Positions 1 to 8,380 of a stretch of 64,000 nt of DNA are shown here, piece by piece (position 1 is the stretch's first letter; every line of letters starts with the position of its first letter). A program made the translations under genes and the position numbers. Under the pieces are notes generated by a model that saw nothing but the letters and a program-made list of their open reading frames with translations, had not been told where the DNA came from and made no database searches. Origin of the DNA: Helicobacter saguini. GTDB taxonomy: Bacteria; Campylobacterota; Campylobacteria; Campylobacterales; Helicobacteraceae. The stretch covers positions 1 through 64,000 of the forward strand of contig NZ_JRMP02000015.1 in the NCBI RefSeq assembly GCF_000762875.2, in the 5' to 3' direction.

Positions 1-43
1 AAAAGACTATATGATTTTTTACACTAATCTTAGTGATAAACAT

Positions 44-334
44 TTAGATTCTAATGTAGAAGATTCTAGAAAAAAAGTTTATGCTAGATTTATAAGTGTG
101 AAAGCTTACTAAATCTCCCAAATAATCAACTAACTTCTTATATTTCCTGTGAATAAAATAAGAACCAACCAAAAGAGCCACAATGACAATACCACCGACC
201 CATATTTGATTATTTTCTAGCTTATTCATATTAATCATAGCATAGCCAACAATCCCAAAAATAGAAGTAACAAAAAGCATTAAAAAAGCCTTATGAATGG
301 ATATATTTTCTTTAACCTTATCCTTTTTACTCAT
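44..334 (-). CDS. Small two-helix membrane protein, unknown function
   Basis: I do not recognise this protein. From the ATG at 334 it has 96 residues. There are two clear hydrophobic segments (about residues 16-37 and 46-67), joined by a short polar loop and followed by a basic stretch (HRKYKKL) that should lie in the cytoplasm. A GTG eight codons upstream (358) is in frame, but the ATG has AAGGAT about ten bases ahead and is preferred. The C-terminal end is Phe/Ile/Arg rich and runs into copies of the dispersed TAGATTCTA motif, so it may be a recent extension. No operon partner is visible because the window starts here. Confidence 0.6.
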   Translation of the reverse strand: MSKKDKVKENISIHKAFLMLFVTSIFGIVGYAMINMNKLENNQIWVGGIVIVALLVGSYFIHRKYKKLVDYLGDLVSFHTYKSSINFFSRIFYIRI

Positions 335-535
335 AAACTTTTTAATCCTTAAAATCACTACCTACATTTTTCATAAGCAAAACTATATCATAAATTTTGA
401 AAAAAATGATATATATATGTAAAAATTTTCAATTTTTTATATACATATAGCTTTTTTTATGTTATTCAAAATCTTAAAGAAAGCTTAAAAATTGCCTTTA
501 GACTTGCTTAAAACCATTCTGCTCTCGCATTCAAA

Positions 536-551
536 TAGAATCTAGATTCTA
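536..551. repeat. 16-bp perfect palindrome of the dispersed motif
   Basis: The sequence TAGAATCTAGATTCTA is two copies of the dispersed motif in inverted, overlapping orientation. It lies between the two divergent or tandem genes at the left end, in AT-rich DNA without another recognisable element. Confidence 0.85.
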
Positions 552-620
552 TTGTTTATAAAAAATGGTGTTGGGAATTTAAAAATATAGAATCTAATTT
601 AACTTATTCTAAGCCATTTC

Positions 621-1514
621 TTACATATCATTATAAGCTTCACAGGCGGTTTTATAGCCTAAGTCGCAGGATTTTTTAAAATTTTCTTTTGCTTTTTGAA
701 AATCTTTTGTAACATTATCACCATTATAATAATATGTCCCTAAATTAAAACACTCCATAGCATTATTTTTAGCACATTTTTCCATCGCCACTTGCATTTT
801 TTGTGTAAAATTAGCACTTACACCATCTTTACTACCATATATCGCATCCCTATTTTCACTACACACGATGTAGCTATCATCTTTATCACACACGATTTTA
901 AAATACTTTTTTGCCTTGCTAATATTCTGTGGCAGCCCATTTCCACTTTCATACATACTACCTAAATCAAAACAAGCCTTTATCTCATTAAGAATGCAAG
1001 CTTTTTCATACAAATTTATATCATTTTTGCTTATCGCCACATAATAACAAGCCCATCCAAAGTCTTTATCACAGGCATTTATGTAGTTTTTAAAATCTTT
1101 ATTTGGCTTAAAATTAGGACATTTTTTAGATTCTAATTTACAGATTTTTACTAGATAATAAAAGCTTTTGTTAAAATCTTTCTTAATATTTAATTCGTTT
1201 TTACCATCAAAATATATAGTATGCAACGCTTCACACGCTTCTTTAAAGTCTAAATTACAGGCTTTGTTATATAGCTCTAATCCTTTTTGCACATTTTGTT
1301 TTACATTATCCTTGCCATAAAGATAGTAGCCAGCAAGCCACACGCAACTTTCCCTACCATTATTATCGCATTGCTTCTTAAAATCATCTATTTTAGATTT
1401 CTCACTTATATATTCATTTTGCACGTAAATTTTATTTTTTTTGTTATCTTTATTTAAATTATCCGCTACTAAAACAATGCAAAATATGAGAAATACACAC
1501 AAGATTCTAAACAT
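621..1514 (-). CDS. Hcp-like cysteine-rich Sel1-repeat protein
   Basis: Secreted protein of 297 residues built of Sel1-like repeats. A signal peptide covers about residues 1-18 (hydrophobic, ending near LVADN). It is followed by helical repeats, each with a Cys pair usually spaced by seven residues (e.g. CNLDFKEAC, CDKDFGWAC, CILNEIKAC, CDLGYKTAC), as in the Helicobacter cysteine-rich protein family (HcpA-E), where each pair forms a disulphide bridge within one repeat. Known Hcp members are secreted, bind beta-lactams or muramic acid derivatives and are recognised by the host immune system; the specific role here is inferred only. One pair has six and one has eight intervening residues, suggesting two degenerate repeats. 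The ATG at 1514 is chosen because AAGGGG lies six bases ahead; an ATG seven codons upstream is also in frame. Confidence 0.85.
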   Translation of the reverse strand: MFRILCVFLIFCIVLVADNLNKDNKKNKIYVQNEYISEKSKIDDFKKQCDNNGRESCVWLAGYYLYGKDNVKQNVQKGLELYNKACNLDFKEACEALHTIYFDGKNELNIKKDFNKSFYYLVKICKLESKKCPNFKPNKDFKNYINACDKDFGWACYYVAISKNDINLYEKACILNEIKACFDLGSMYESGNGLPQNISKAKKYFKIVCDKDDSYIVCSENRDAIYGSKDGVSANFTQKMQVAMEKCAKNNAMECFNLGTYYYNGDNVTKDFQKAKENFKKSCDLGYKTACEAYNDM

Positions 1515-1713
1515 TAATAGCCCCTTAAAAAGCATATATTATAATTAATTTTCCTTTAAAAAGTTACAATTTTTCACATAAATTCATAATCTTAAAAATT
1601 AGATTCTAATATGTAATTTTGCTACATTTCTAAACACTCTTACATTTTTCTTTTGTTTTTTGTTACTTTTTATTGCAAAAGTTAGTTTTTTTTATATGAT
1701 ATATAAAGGTTTA

Positions 1714-1729
1714 TAGAATCTAGATTCTA
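1714..1729. repeat. 16-bp palindrome of the dispersed motif in the cstA leader
   Basis: A second perfect TAGAATCTAGATTCTA palindrome sits 26 bases ahead of the cstA start codon, just downstream of a TATGAT box (1695-1700). If that box is the -10, the palindrome is in the 5' untranslated leader and could fold as a six-base stem with a four-base loop. Confidence 0.8.
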
Positions 1730-1754
1730 TACCAAACTGCAAAAAAGGAAGAGT

Positions 1755-3971
1755 ATGAAGCCGCTTAGTAAAATTATCTGGCTTGTTATAGCTATTGTTG
1801 GGGCTTGTTGTTTTGGCGTGTTGGCACTGCATAAGGGCGAGAAAATCTCCGCACTCTATCTTGTCATCGCTGCTATTTGTATTTACGCGATTGCGTATCG
1901 CTTTTATAGCGCGTTTGTCGCGTATCGTGTGCTAGGCTTGGATAAAAATCGCATCACTCCTGCGGTCTATCACAATGATGGGCAAAACTTCGTCCCTACG
2001 CATAAAGCGGTGCTTTTTGGGCATCACTTTGCCGCGATTGCGGGCGCTGGTCCTTTGGTAGGTCCTATACTTGCCGCGCAAATGGGCTATTTACCATCTA
2101 TGATATGGATTTTAGTTGGTGGGTGCTTGGCTGGAGCGACACATGATTTTGTCGTGCTTTTTATTTCATCTCGCCGCAATGGTCGTTCCTTAGGCGAAAT
2201 GATAAAAGAAGAAATGGGCAATACAATCGGTCGCTTTGCAATGCTTGCCATTTTTGGCATTATGCTAATCATTATTGCAATTTTGGCAATGGTCGTGGTT
2301 AAGGCGTTAGCGGATTCTCCTTGGGGGACTTTTACGATTGCTATGACTATTCCTATCGCGATGTTTATGGGTGTGTATATGCGATTTTTACGCCCTGGAC
2401 GCGTAGGTGAGGCTAGTATCATCGGCTTTATTTTGTTGCTTCTTGCACTTTATTATGGCTCTGTTGTCGCGGATAATCCTGTTTGGGCGGAGTATTTTCA
2501 CTTTGAGGAGACGACTTTAGCCTTAATTATTATTGCTTATGGCTTTATTGCGGCGATTTTGCCTGTGTGGCTATTGTTAGCTCCACGCGATTATTTAAGC
2601 ACATTTCTTAAAATCGGCGTAATTGTGGTAATGGCGATTGCCATAATAATCGTAGCCCCCGACTTGCAAATGCCAAAAATCACAAAATACATCGATGGCA
2701 CAGGTCCTGTGTTTGCTGGTAAGCTTTTCCCTTTTCTATTTATAACCATTGCGTGTGGGGCAATCAGCGGCTTTCACGCGCTAATTAGCTCAGGGACTAC
2801 GCCTAAAATGCTAGAGAATGAAACACACGCGCGAATGGTAGGCTATGGCTCGATGCTTATGGAATCTGCTGTCGCTATTATGGCACTTGTAGCGGCGTGT
2901 ATCTTAGAGCCTGGCTTATATTTTGCCATAAACTCTCCTGCGGCAATTATAGGTAGCGACATCGCTGGAGCGGCAAAAACCATTAGTGAATGGGGCTTTG
3001 TAGTAAATCCGGCAGATATTAGCGGTATGGCAGATTCTATAGGAGAGCGAACGATATTAAGCAGAACCGGTGGTGCGCCAACTTTTGCGATAGGACTAGC
3101 GACTATCATTTCAAAAGTGCCGATATTTTCACTCGCGTCAATGGATTTTTGGTATCACTTTGCGATTTTGTTTGAAGCGTTATTTATCTTAACCGCTGTG
3201 GATGCTGGCACACGTGCTTGTAGGTATATGGCTCAAGATATTTTAGGCAATGTGTATAAACCTTTAGGGAATTTAGAATCTATTCCTGCTTCGCTATTTG
3301 CTACAGGCTTGTGCGTAGCTGGATGGGGCTACTTTTTATACCAAGGGGCAATTGACCCAAAAGGCGGGATTTACTCGCTATGGCCACTATTTGGCGTTAG
3401 TAATCAAATGCTTGCTGCAATGGCGTTGTTGCTTGTTATGGCGATATTATTCAAAATGGGCAAAGGGAAATTTGCGTGGGTGGTGGCTGCGCCGGCGGCA
3501 TTTGTTTTAATAGCGACTTTATATGCTGGTGTGCAAAAAATCTTACCTGCAAATGGTGAAAGGGTGCATGATGCGGTAAGCCACGTAGCATTTGTCCAAA
3601 ACGCCCCGGCAAAAATCGCTGCTATGGAATCTAAAATTGCGGACTTAGAATCTGGAGCTATATTACCAAAAGCAGCGGCGACTTTAGAATCTAACGCTTT
3701 AGATTCTAACACAGAGAGTGAAGGCGTGGGCGTAGATTCAGCCACATTAGAAAAACTGCGAGGTGAAGAAATCGCTAGCGTGAAAAAAGATATAGCAATC
3801 TTAAAGCAAGGCGTGGTAAATAACACACTAAATGCAATTTTATGCGCATTTTTTATGTTTGTAACCTTGCTAGTATTGATACAATCAATCCGCATAGCCC
3901 GTCAATGCAGTGAAGGAAAATGCGCTTACCCGTTGCGCGAAGAGACTTACCCCGCCCCAAATAACGCGTAA
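1755..3971 (+). CDS. cstA: Carbon starvation protein CstA, peptide/pyruvate-type transporter
   Basis: Polytopic inner-membrane protein of 738 residues. It has the CstA signature in the first 150 residues (HFAAIAGAGPLVGPILAAQ, then GATHDF) and the conserved C-terminal block with VDAGTRACRYM. CstA proteins import peptides in Campylobacter and Helicobacter and pyruvate in enterobacteria; the substrate here is not settled by sequence. A hydrophilic loop near residues 610-685 is rich in E-S, D-S and A and carries several dispersed-motif copies, making it longer than in typical CstA. The start has AAAAAAGGAAGAGT directly ahead. It is monocistronic, converging on the transglycosylase gene with a motif-built hairpin between them. 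Confidence 0.95.
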   Translation: MKPLSKIIWLVIAIVGACCFGVLALHKGEKISALYLVIAAICIYAIAYRFYSAFVAYRVLGLDKNRITPAVYHNDGQNFVPTHKAVLFGHHFAAIAGAGPLVGPILAAQMGYLPSMIWILVGGCLAGATHDFVVLFISSRRNGRSLGEMIKEEMGNTIGRFAMLAIFGIMLIIIAILAMVVVKALADSPWGTFTIAMTIPIAMFMGVYMRFLRPGRVGEASIIGFILLLLALYYGSVVADNPVWAEYFHFEETTLALIIIAYGFIAAILPVWLLLAPRDYLSTFLKIGVIVVMAIAIIIVAPDLQMPKITKYIDGTGPVFAGKLFPFLFITIACGAISGFHALISSGTTPKMLENETHARMVGYGSMLMESAVAIMALVAACILEPGLYFAINSPAAIIGSDIAGAAKTISEWGFVVNPADISGMADSIGERTILSRTGGAPTFAIGLATIISKVPIFSLASMDFWYHFAILFEALFILTAVDAGTRACRYMAQDILGNVYKPLGNLESIPASLFATGLCVAGWGYFLYQGAIDPKGGIYSLWPLFGVSNQMLAAMALLLVMAILFKMGKGKFAWVVAAPAAFVLIATLYAGVQKILPANGERVHDAVSHVAFVQNAPAKIAAMESKIADLESGAILPKAAATLESNALDSNTESEGVGVDSATLEKLRGEEIASVKKDIAILKQGVVNNTLNAILCAFFMFVTLLVLIQSIRIARQCSEGKCAYPLREETYPAPNNA

Positions 3972-3992
3972 TCGTTGGTAGATTCTAAACTT

Positions 3993-4017
3993 AAGATTCT
4001 ATGAATGATAGAATCTT
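3993..4017. terminator. Motif-pair hairpin between convergent genes
   Basis: AAGATTCTAT (3993-4002) and ATAGAATCTT (4008-4017) form a perfect 10-bp inverted repeat with a five-base loop, 22 bases past the cstA stop and before the 3' end of the convergent transglycosylase gene. The arms are copies of the dispersed motif. No clean U-tract follows, so terminator function is inferred from position and structure. Confidence 0.55.
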
Positions 4018-4068
4018 GTTATAAAAAGTTATGATAAATTAAATTTTTAAATTTATCTTATGTAAATT

Positions 4069-5391
4069 TTATTTCTTTTTGGTAGCTGTTTTTGACTTAG
4101 CATACTTATTTTTAGTGATAATATTTATGGGCTTTAGCGGGATTAGTAGCTTTTGATTGATTGAGAGATTGTTAGATTTTAGTTTGTTTAGCGATTTTAG
4201 TTTATCCACGCTTGTGTTGTTTTTTCGTGCGATGGATGAGAGTGTATCGCCCTTTTTTACGATGTATGTGGCTTGCAGGCTCGTGACTTCGACTACATCT
4301 TTAAAGTGTTGTTTAAAGTAGCTTAGCTTTTCATAAGGCAGATAGACTTGATAATCGCCGCTGCCTAGCGGAACAAAGTCGTATTTAAAATGCCGATTAT
4401 AATTTTTTAGTGAATCTACGCTCATATTCGCGCCTTTTGCGATGTTTTTTAGCGAGTTGCCCGACTTCACACTTACGACCACGATAGAATCTGCCGCGCC
4501 GCGATTTAGCATATATTCCTTATCCATTTGCTTTAGCTCGTGCGCGTTGCTAAAGGCAAGGCTCATTGAGATAATTTTACGCAAATAATCGCGTGTCTCA
4601 AGCGGTAAATACTGCGCCTCCTCATCTAGCAAAACCTCGACATTATCGCTCCCAGCCTCTTTTATCGCGCGATTTAGCCGCCCAAGACCGCAGTTATACG
4701 CCATCGCAGCCAAATACCACTTGCCTGTGGCGTTATACAAATACTGCAAATAGCGAATTGCCGCAGCCGTGCTTTTAATGGGGTCGGCGCGCTCATCGAT
4801 GTAGTCGTTGATTTTTAGCCCTAGCTCGCGTGCAGTAGCAGGCATAAATTGCCAGATTCCAGCCGCTTTTTTCACACTCAAAGCGCGCGCGTCAAACTCA
4901 GATTCAGCCATTGCTAAAAATAAAAACTCTTGCGGAATATCCGCGTCAAAAAGCATTTTTCGCAAAATGGGTATAAACTCGTAGCCATTGTCAAACTTGC
5001 GGCTTAGATACTGCCATTTACGCGTGTCAAAGGCAATGAGCCGCTCCTCTTTCTCCAAAGTGGCGATATACTCGGTAGGAATGCTAAACGCACTAATCGT
5101 CTCCTCATTAAAACGATTGATAACCTGCGTATTTATGGGCGTTAGCATACTATATTCGTTAAAATCGATTGAAAAATCATCGGCGGATTCTATTGTGTTA
5201 TCTATCGTGTTTTTAGGTGTTGCAGGCTCGTCAAATACGCTATTTTGCGGGGTTTTAGATTCTATATGATTGATAGAATCAAGATAGCTAGAATCTTTTA
5301 TAAGTTTAGAATCTTTTAAGATATGAGAATCAATAGATTTAGCACCCATAAAAGCTACAAAGCACAATAACAACAATTTAACACGACTCAA
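4069..5391 (-). CDS. mltD: Membrane-bound lytic murein transglycosylase D, LysM type
   Basis: Peptidoglycan lytic transglycosylase of 440 residues. After an N-terminal signal sequence (about residues 1-18) comes a Ser/Asp-rich linker carrying dispersed-motif copies. The SLT catalytic domain (about 135-285) follows, with the family motif around AESEFDARALS, where Glu163 is the expected catalytic acid, then GIWQFMPATA and AYNCGLGR. Two LysM peptidoglycan-binding modules follow: a divergent one near 305-350 and a clear one near 378-425 beginning YIVKKGDTLSSIA. The order SLT-LysM-LysM matches MltD/DniR proteins of Helicobacter and Campylobacter. It acts in the periplasm in wall remodelling. The Lys-rich C-terminus (KSKTATKKK) is short and ordinary. 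Confidence 0.92.
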   Translation of the reverse strand: MSRVKLLLLCFVAFMGAKSIDSHILKDSKLIKDSSYLDSINHIESKTPQNSVFDEPATPKNTIDNTIESADDFSIDFNEYSMLTPINTQVINRFNEETISAFSIPTEYIATLEKEERLIAFDTRKWQYLSRKFDNGYEFIPILRKMLFDADIPQEFLFLAMAESEFDARALSVKKAAGIWQFMPATARELGLKINDYIDERADPIKSTAAAIRYLQYLYNATGKWYLAAMAYNCGLGRLNRAIKEAGSDNVEVLLDEEAQYLPLETRDYLRKIISMSLAFSNAHELKQMDKEYMLNRGAADSIVVVSVKSGNSLKNIAKGANMSVDSLKNYNRHFKYDFVPLGSGDYQVYLPYEKLSYFKQHFKDVVEVTSLQATYIVKKGDTLSSIARKNNTSVDKLKSLNKLKSNNLSINQKLLIPLKPINIITKNKYAKSKTATKKK

Positions 5392-5598
5392 TATAAATCC
5401 TTTAAAATTTCCATATTTCTATACAAAAATCTTAAGACTAACAAAAAATATTCCATAATTTAGTATTTTTTAGAATCTAGAAAAATTCTAATGATTTTTT
5501 TAGCAAAGACTTATTTATAAATACTATAACACATAATAAATTTTAGGTATTTTGCTTAAAAATATATTTTAATGTAGATTTGTTTTTTATTATAGAAT

Positions 5599-7011
5599 CT
5601 ACTTAGCGGTTTTAACACCGATGACGCCCCAGGTTTTCAGCACATCAATAGCGCTTTTCAATTGGATGTCTTTTACAATCATACTTTGCGTTATGTTTTT
5701 ATTATCACTAGATTCAGTATTTTTAGAATCTTTAGAATCTGCCCCCTTAGAATCCGCAGAATCTGCGTTTGCTAGCTCATTTTTCAAATGCCGCTTCAAA
5801 TCCGCCTCTTTAAACTCAAGCTGATTTTCGTTTCCCAGTGGCACTTCGCCCTCCGCTACGATAATATCAGGCTTAATGCCTACCGCTTGAATGCTGCGAC
5901 CTGTCGGCAAGTAATATTTTGCCACGGTTAGCTTCAACGCCTCTTGACCCTTGTTGCCAAATGGCAGGACTTTCTGCACGCTGCCTTTGCCAAAGGTGCT
6001 TTCTCCTAGGATTATCGCGCGTTTGTAGTCCTGCAATGCCCCTGCTACGATTTCACTAGCTGACGCGCTACCGCCATTTACCAAAACGACTAAAGGGACG
6101 TCTGGGAAGTCCGCACCACCGCTTACTTTTAGCTCCATATTTTCGGTTTTCCCCTTTTCACTCACAACCACGCCGCTTTTGACAAAAAGGCTCACAAGTG
6201 ATACCGCTTGGTCTAGCAAACCGCCCGGATTCCCGCGTAAATCAAGGACTATTCCATCGATTTTCCCTAGCTGTTTTAAGCCCTTTCGTGCCTCTTGCGT
6301 TACATTTTGGTCGAAAGTCGCCACGCGTAAATATGCGTAGTTTGTGTCTTCGATTTTGGATACGAATGTGGATTTTACCTTGATTTCATCGCGTTTTATT
6401 TCAAATTTTAGCGGTTTTGGCTCGCCACTTCGAATGATTGTAAGGACAACTTTTGTCCCTTTTTTCCCTTTCATAAGCGAGACGGCGTTATCGATTTTCA
6501 TATCAAGGGTTGGCTTATCATCGATTTTAAGGATAATATCGCCGCTTTTTATCCCAGCCTTTTTTGCGGGGGTATCATCAAGCGGGGCGATGACCGTGAG
6601 CGCACCATCCTTGATACCGATTTGTATGCCTATGCCGCTAAAGCTGCCGCTAGTCTTAGTTTTCAAGTCCTCGTAGTCCTTTTGCTGCAAATACGCTGAG
6701 TGCGCATCAAGGTTGCTAAGCATACCAGAAATCGCCTTGTCAATGACCTCCGCGGTATCCAAATCGCTCACATAGTTATTTTCCACGACATTTACAGCCG
6801 CCATAAACTTCTGCAAAGCGTAGTCACGTTCAGCTTTCGTCAATTTTTTCTTAGGCGTTTTAGAATCTTGCTTATCATCATTTGCGGCAATCACTTGGAT
6901 ATTTTCGCCCTTGCTAAATCCTAGATTCTCACTTTGCGTCAAAGCAAAACCACCCACAAGCAACGCACTGCTAAGCACACCAGATAGAATATAAAAATTA
7001 AACTTTTTCAT
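5599..7011 (-). CDS. ctpA: C-terminal processing peptidase, S41 family
   Basis: Periplasmic serine protease of 470 residues. An N-terminal membrane anchor or signal (about 8-25) is followed by a helical region, a PDZ domain (about 120-195, with GIGIQIG and the GIKSGDIILKID turn) and the S41 catalytic domain. The nucleophile is expected at Ser317 in GGSASASEIVAGAL and the general base at Lys342 in STFGKGSVQKV. The family trims C-termini of exported proteins and regulates peptidoglycan hydrolases. About 40 residues near 412-450 are a D-S/A-D-S-rich insert coded by the dispersed motif, before a conserved C-terminal helix. Start ATG has AAAAGGACAAAA ahead. The neighbouring transglycosylase gene lies downstream on the same strand, separated by about 200 bases, so cotranscription is uncertain. 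Confidence 0.93.
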   Translation of the reverse strand: MKKFNFYILSGVLSSALLVGGFALTQSENLGFSKGENIQVIAANDDKQDSKTPKKKLTKAERDYALQKFMAAVNVVENNYVSDLDTAEVIDKAISGMLSNLDAHSAYLQQKDYEDLKTKTSGSFSGIGIQIGIKDGALTVIAPLDDTPAKKAGIKSGDIILKIDDKPTLDMKIDNAVSLMKGKKGTKVVLTIIRSGEPKPLKFEIKRDEIKVKSTFVSKIEDTNYAYLRVATFDQNVTQEARKGLKQLGKIDGIVLDLRGNPGGLLDQAVSLVSLFVKSGVVVSEKGKTENMELKVSGGADFPDVPLVVLVNGGSASASEIVAGALQDYKRAIILGESTFGKGSVQKVLPFGNKGQEALKLTVAKYYLPTGRSIQAVGIKPDIIVAEGEVPLGNENQLEFKEADLKRHLKNELANADSADSKGADSKDSKNTESSDNKNITQSMIVKDIQLKSAIDVLKTWGVIGVKTAK

Positions 7012-7192
7012 TTTTGTCCTTTTCTTGCGAGTGTTGTAACTTTTGCATTCGCTTTAAAATCGCTTTAAAATCGCAAAACATTTCGCAAAAATATAAAAGC
7101 TAAAATTGTATCATAAAATAATGTATAAAATATAATGCGGAATTTAAAATGCAAAATTTTGCTTTTATTATAATGAAAAACAAGAAAAACTA

Positions 7193-7219
7193 TTGACAGC
7201 TTTTTTTTTTTTATATAAT
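7193..7219 (+). promoter_or_regulatory. Promoter with poly-T spacer, possibly phase-variable
   Basis: TTGACA (7193-7198) and TATAAT (7214-7219) are separated by 15 bases, 12 of them an uninterrupted T tract (7201-7212). Both hexamers are consensus. The spacer is two bases short of the sigma-70 optimum, so a change in T number would alter promoter strength. The lipoprotein gene starts 34 bases downstream. The elements are seen directly; expression switching is inferred from analogous poly-T and poly-A promoters in other pathogens. Confidence 0.65.
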
Positions 7220-7252
7220 TACTTTTTAATTTATTTTAAAAAGGATTTTTTA

Positions 7253-7576
7253 ATGAAAAAAATGTTACTTTGTGTTGGTTGTGCTTGCGTTGTCTTTTTT
7301 AGTGGATGTTCAAAACTTGTAGGGACAAAAGTAGATTCTAATGTTGGCTATATCGTGCAGTTTAATGGGAGTGATTTTGATGTGGGGGATGTTATCACCA
7401 CAGAAATGCCTTATGACCCAAAGAATTTGAATATGACACAGACTTTGCTAAATAAGGCGATTACTGATAATAAATGTGATACAATCTTGTTGCCTCGTTA
7501 CGAGATTATTTCAAAGACTTTTGGCAAAGACATTATTCGTGTGACAGGTAGAGCTGCTACATTTAAGAAAAAATAG
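7253..7576 (+). CDS. Small lipoprotein of unknown function
   Basis: A 107-residue exported protein. The N-terminus has a Lys-Lys start, a hydrophobic core and a lipobox-like SGC, with Cys19 as the expected lipidated residue. The mature part (about 88 residues) has no recognised domain; it includes a conserved-looking core with DTILLPRYEI and ends in KKK. The ATG at 7253 is chosen because AAAAAGGA lies ten bases ahead and because the upstream in-frame codons fall on the promoter. It stands alone between the divergent ctpA gene and the convergent folE gene, and its promoter carries a 12-T tract, which suggests variable surface expression. Confidence 0.8.
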   Translation: MKKMLLCVGCACVVFFSGCSKLVGTKVDSNVGYIVQFNGSDFDVGDVITTEMPYDPKNLNMTQTLLNKAITDNKCDTILLPRYEIISKTFGKDIIRVTGRAATFKKK

Positions 7577-7583
7577 GTAATAT

Positions 7584-8234
7584 CTATTTTTTTATTAGCT
7601 GCATAAATTCTGTGCGGGTTTTAGAATCTTTTTGGAAAATGCCGCGAACGGCGGATGTTAAGATTCTGGCGTTTTGCTTTTGCGCCCCTCGCATCGCCAT
7701 ACACAAATGGAGTGCCTCACACACAATCATCGCGCCCTTTGGCTTTAAAGATTCCATAATGCTATCTGCGATTTGCTTTGTCAAATTCTCCTGAATCTGC
7801 AGCCGTTTGGCAAAGACCTCGACAAGTTTGGCAAGGCTTGAGATGCCAACGACCTTTTTATCCGGGATGTAGCCGATAGAAATATTGCCAAAAAAGGGCA
7901 GCAAATGATGCTCGCACATTGAGTAAAACTCGATGTCTTTAATGATAACCATCTCGTTAAACACGCCATCAAATTCATTAAATGTGTGGCTTAGAATCTC
8001 GCTAACATCGGCGTTGTAGCCACTATAAAGAAAATCATTTAAATCCATTAGCCGCTTTGGCGTTTTTGCTAGGCTCTCTCGCTTTGAATCTTCGCCGATT
8101 TTTTGGCATAGATTTTCAAAATAAGATTCTATACTTTCTTTGTAAGATTTGTTAGATTCTATAGAATCTATTTTGCTAGATTCTTTATTGCGTTTTTTAG
8201 AATCTTTTTTGGAATTTATACGTTTAGATTCCAT
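7584..8234 (-). CDS. folE: GTP cyclohydrolase I
   Basis: Cytosolic enzyme converting GTP to 7,8-dihydroneopterin triphosphate, the first step of folate and queuosine-type pteridine synthesis. It is 216 residues long. The zinc ligands are visible as Cys107 and His110 in MCEHHLLPF and Cys178 in ALHLCMAMRG. The catalytic core begins near residue 33; the first 30 residues (MESKRINSKKDSKK and following) are a Lys/Ser/Asp-rich extension coded by the dispersed motif, absent from typical FolE. The start codon itself is part of a motif copy: AAAGGCGAAATT precedes ATGGAATCTAAA. It overlaps no neighbour. Confidence 0.96.
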   Translation of the reverse strand: MESKRINSKKDSKKRNKESSKIDSIESNKSYKESIESYFENLCQKIGEDSKRESLAKTPKRLMDLNDFLYSGYNADVSEILSHTFNEFDGVFNEMVIIKDIEFYSMCEHHLLPFFGNISIGYIPDKKVVGISSLAKLVEVFAKRLQIQENLTKQIADSIMESLKPKGAMIVCEALHLCMAMRGAQKQNARILTSAVRGIFQKDSKTRTEFMQLIKK

Positions 8235-8380
8235 AATTTCGCCTTTTTTTTAGAATCCTTGTTTTTTTAGAATCTCTTATAGAATCCTAAAAGTACAATA
8301 TTAGAAAAGTGTTTGTTAGGTATTTTAGCAATTTAAAAATAATAAGATTTTTTTTATAGCTTAAATATCGCGTTTTGCTC

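Noticed and set aside
359-620. tRNA or small RNA genes in the longer intergenic stretches
   Set aside because: I found no cloverleaf, TTCGA-type T-loop or conserved RNA structure; the DNA is AT-rich with motif copies only.
2087-2422. Long antisense open frames within cstA and other genes
   Set aside because: They lack ribosome sites and recognisable domains and mirror the codon pattern of the real gene.
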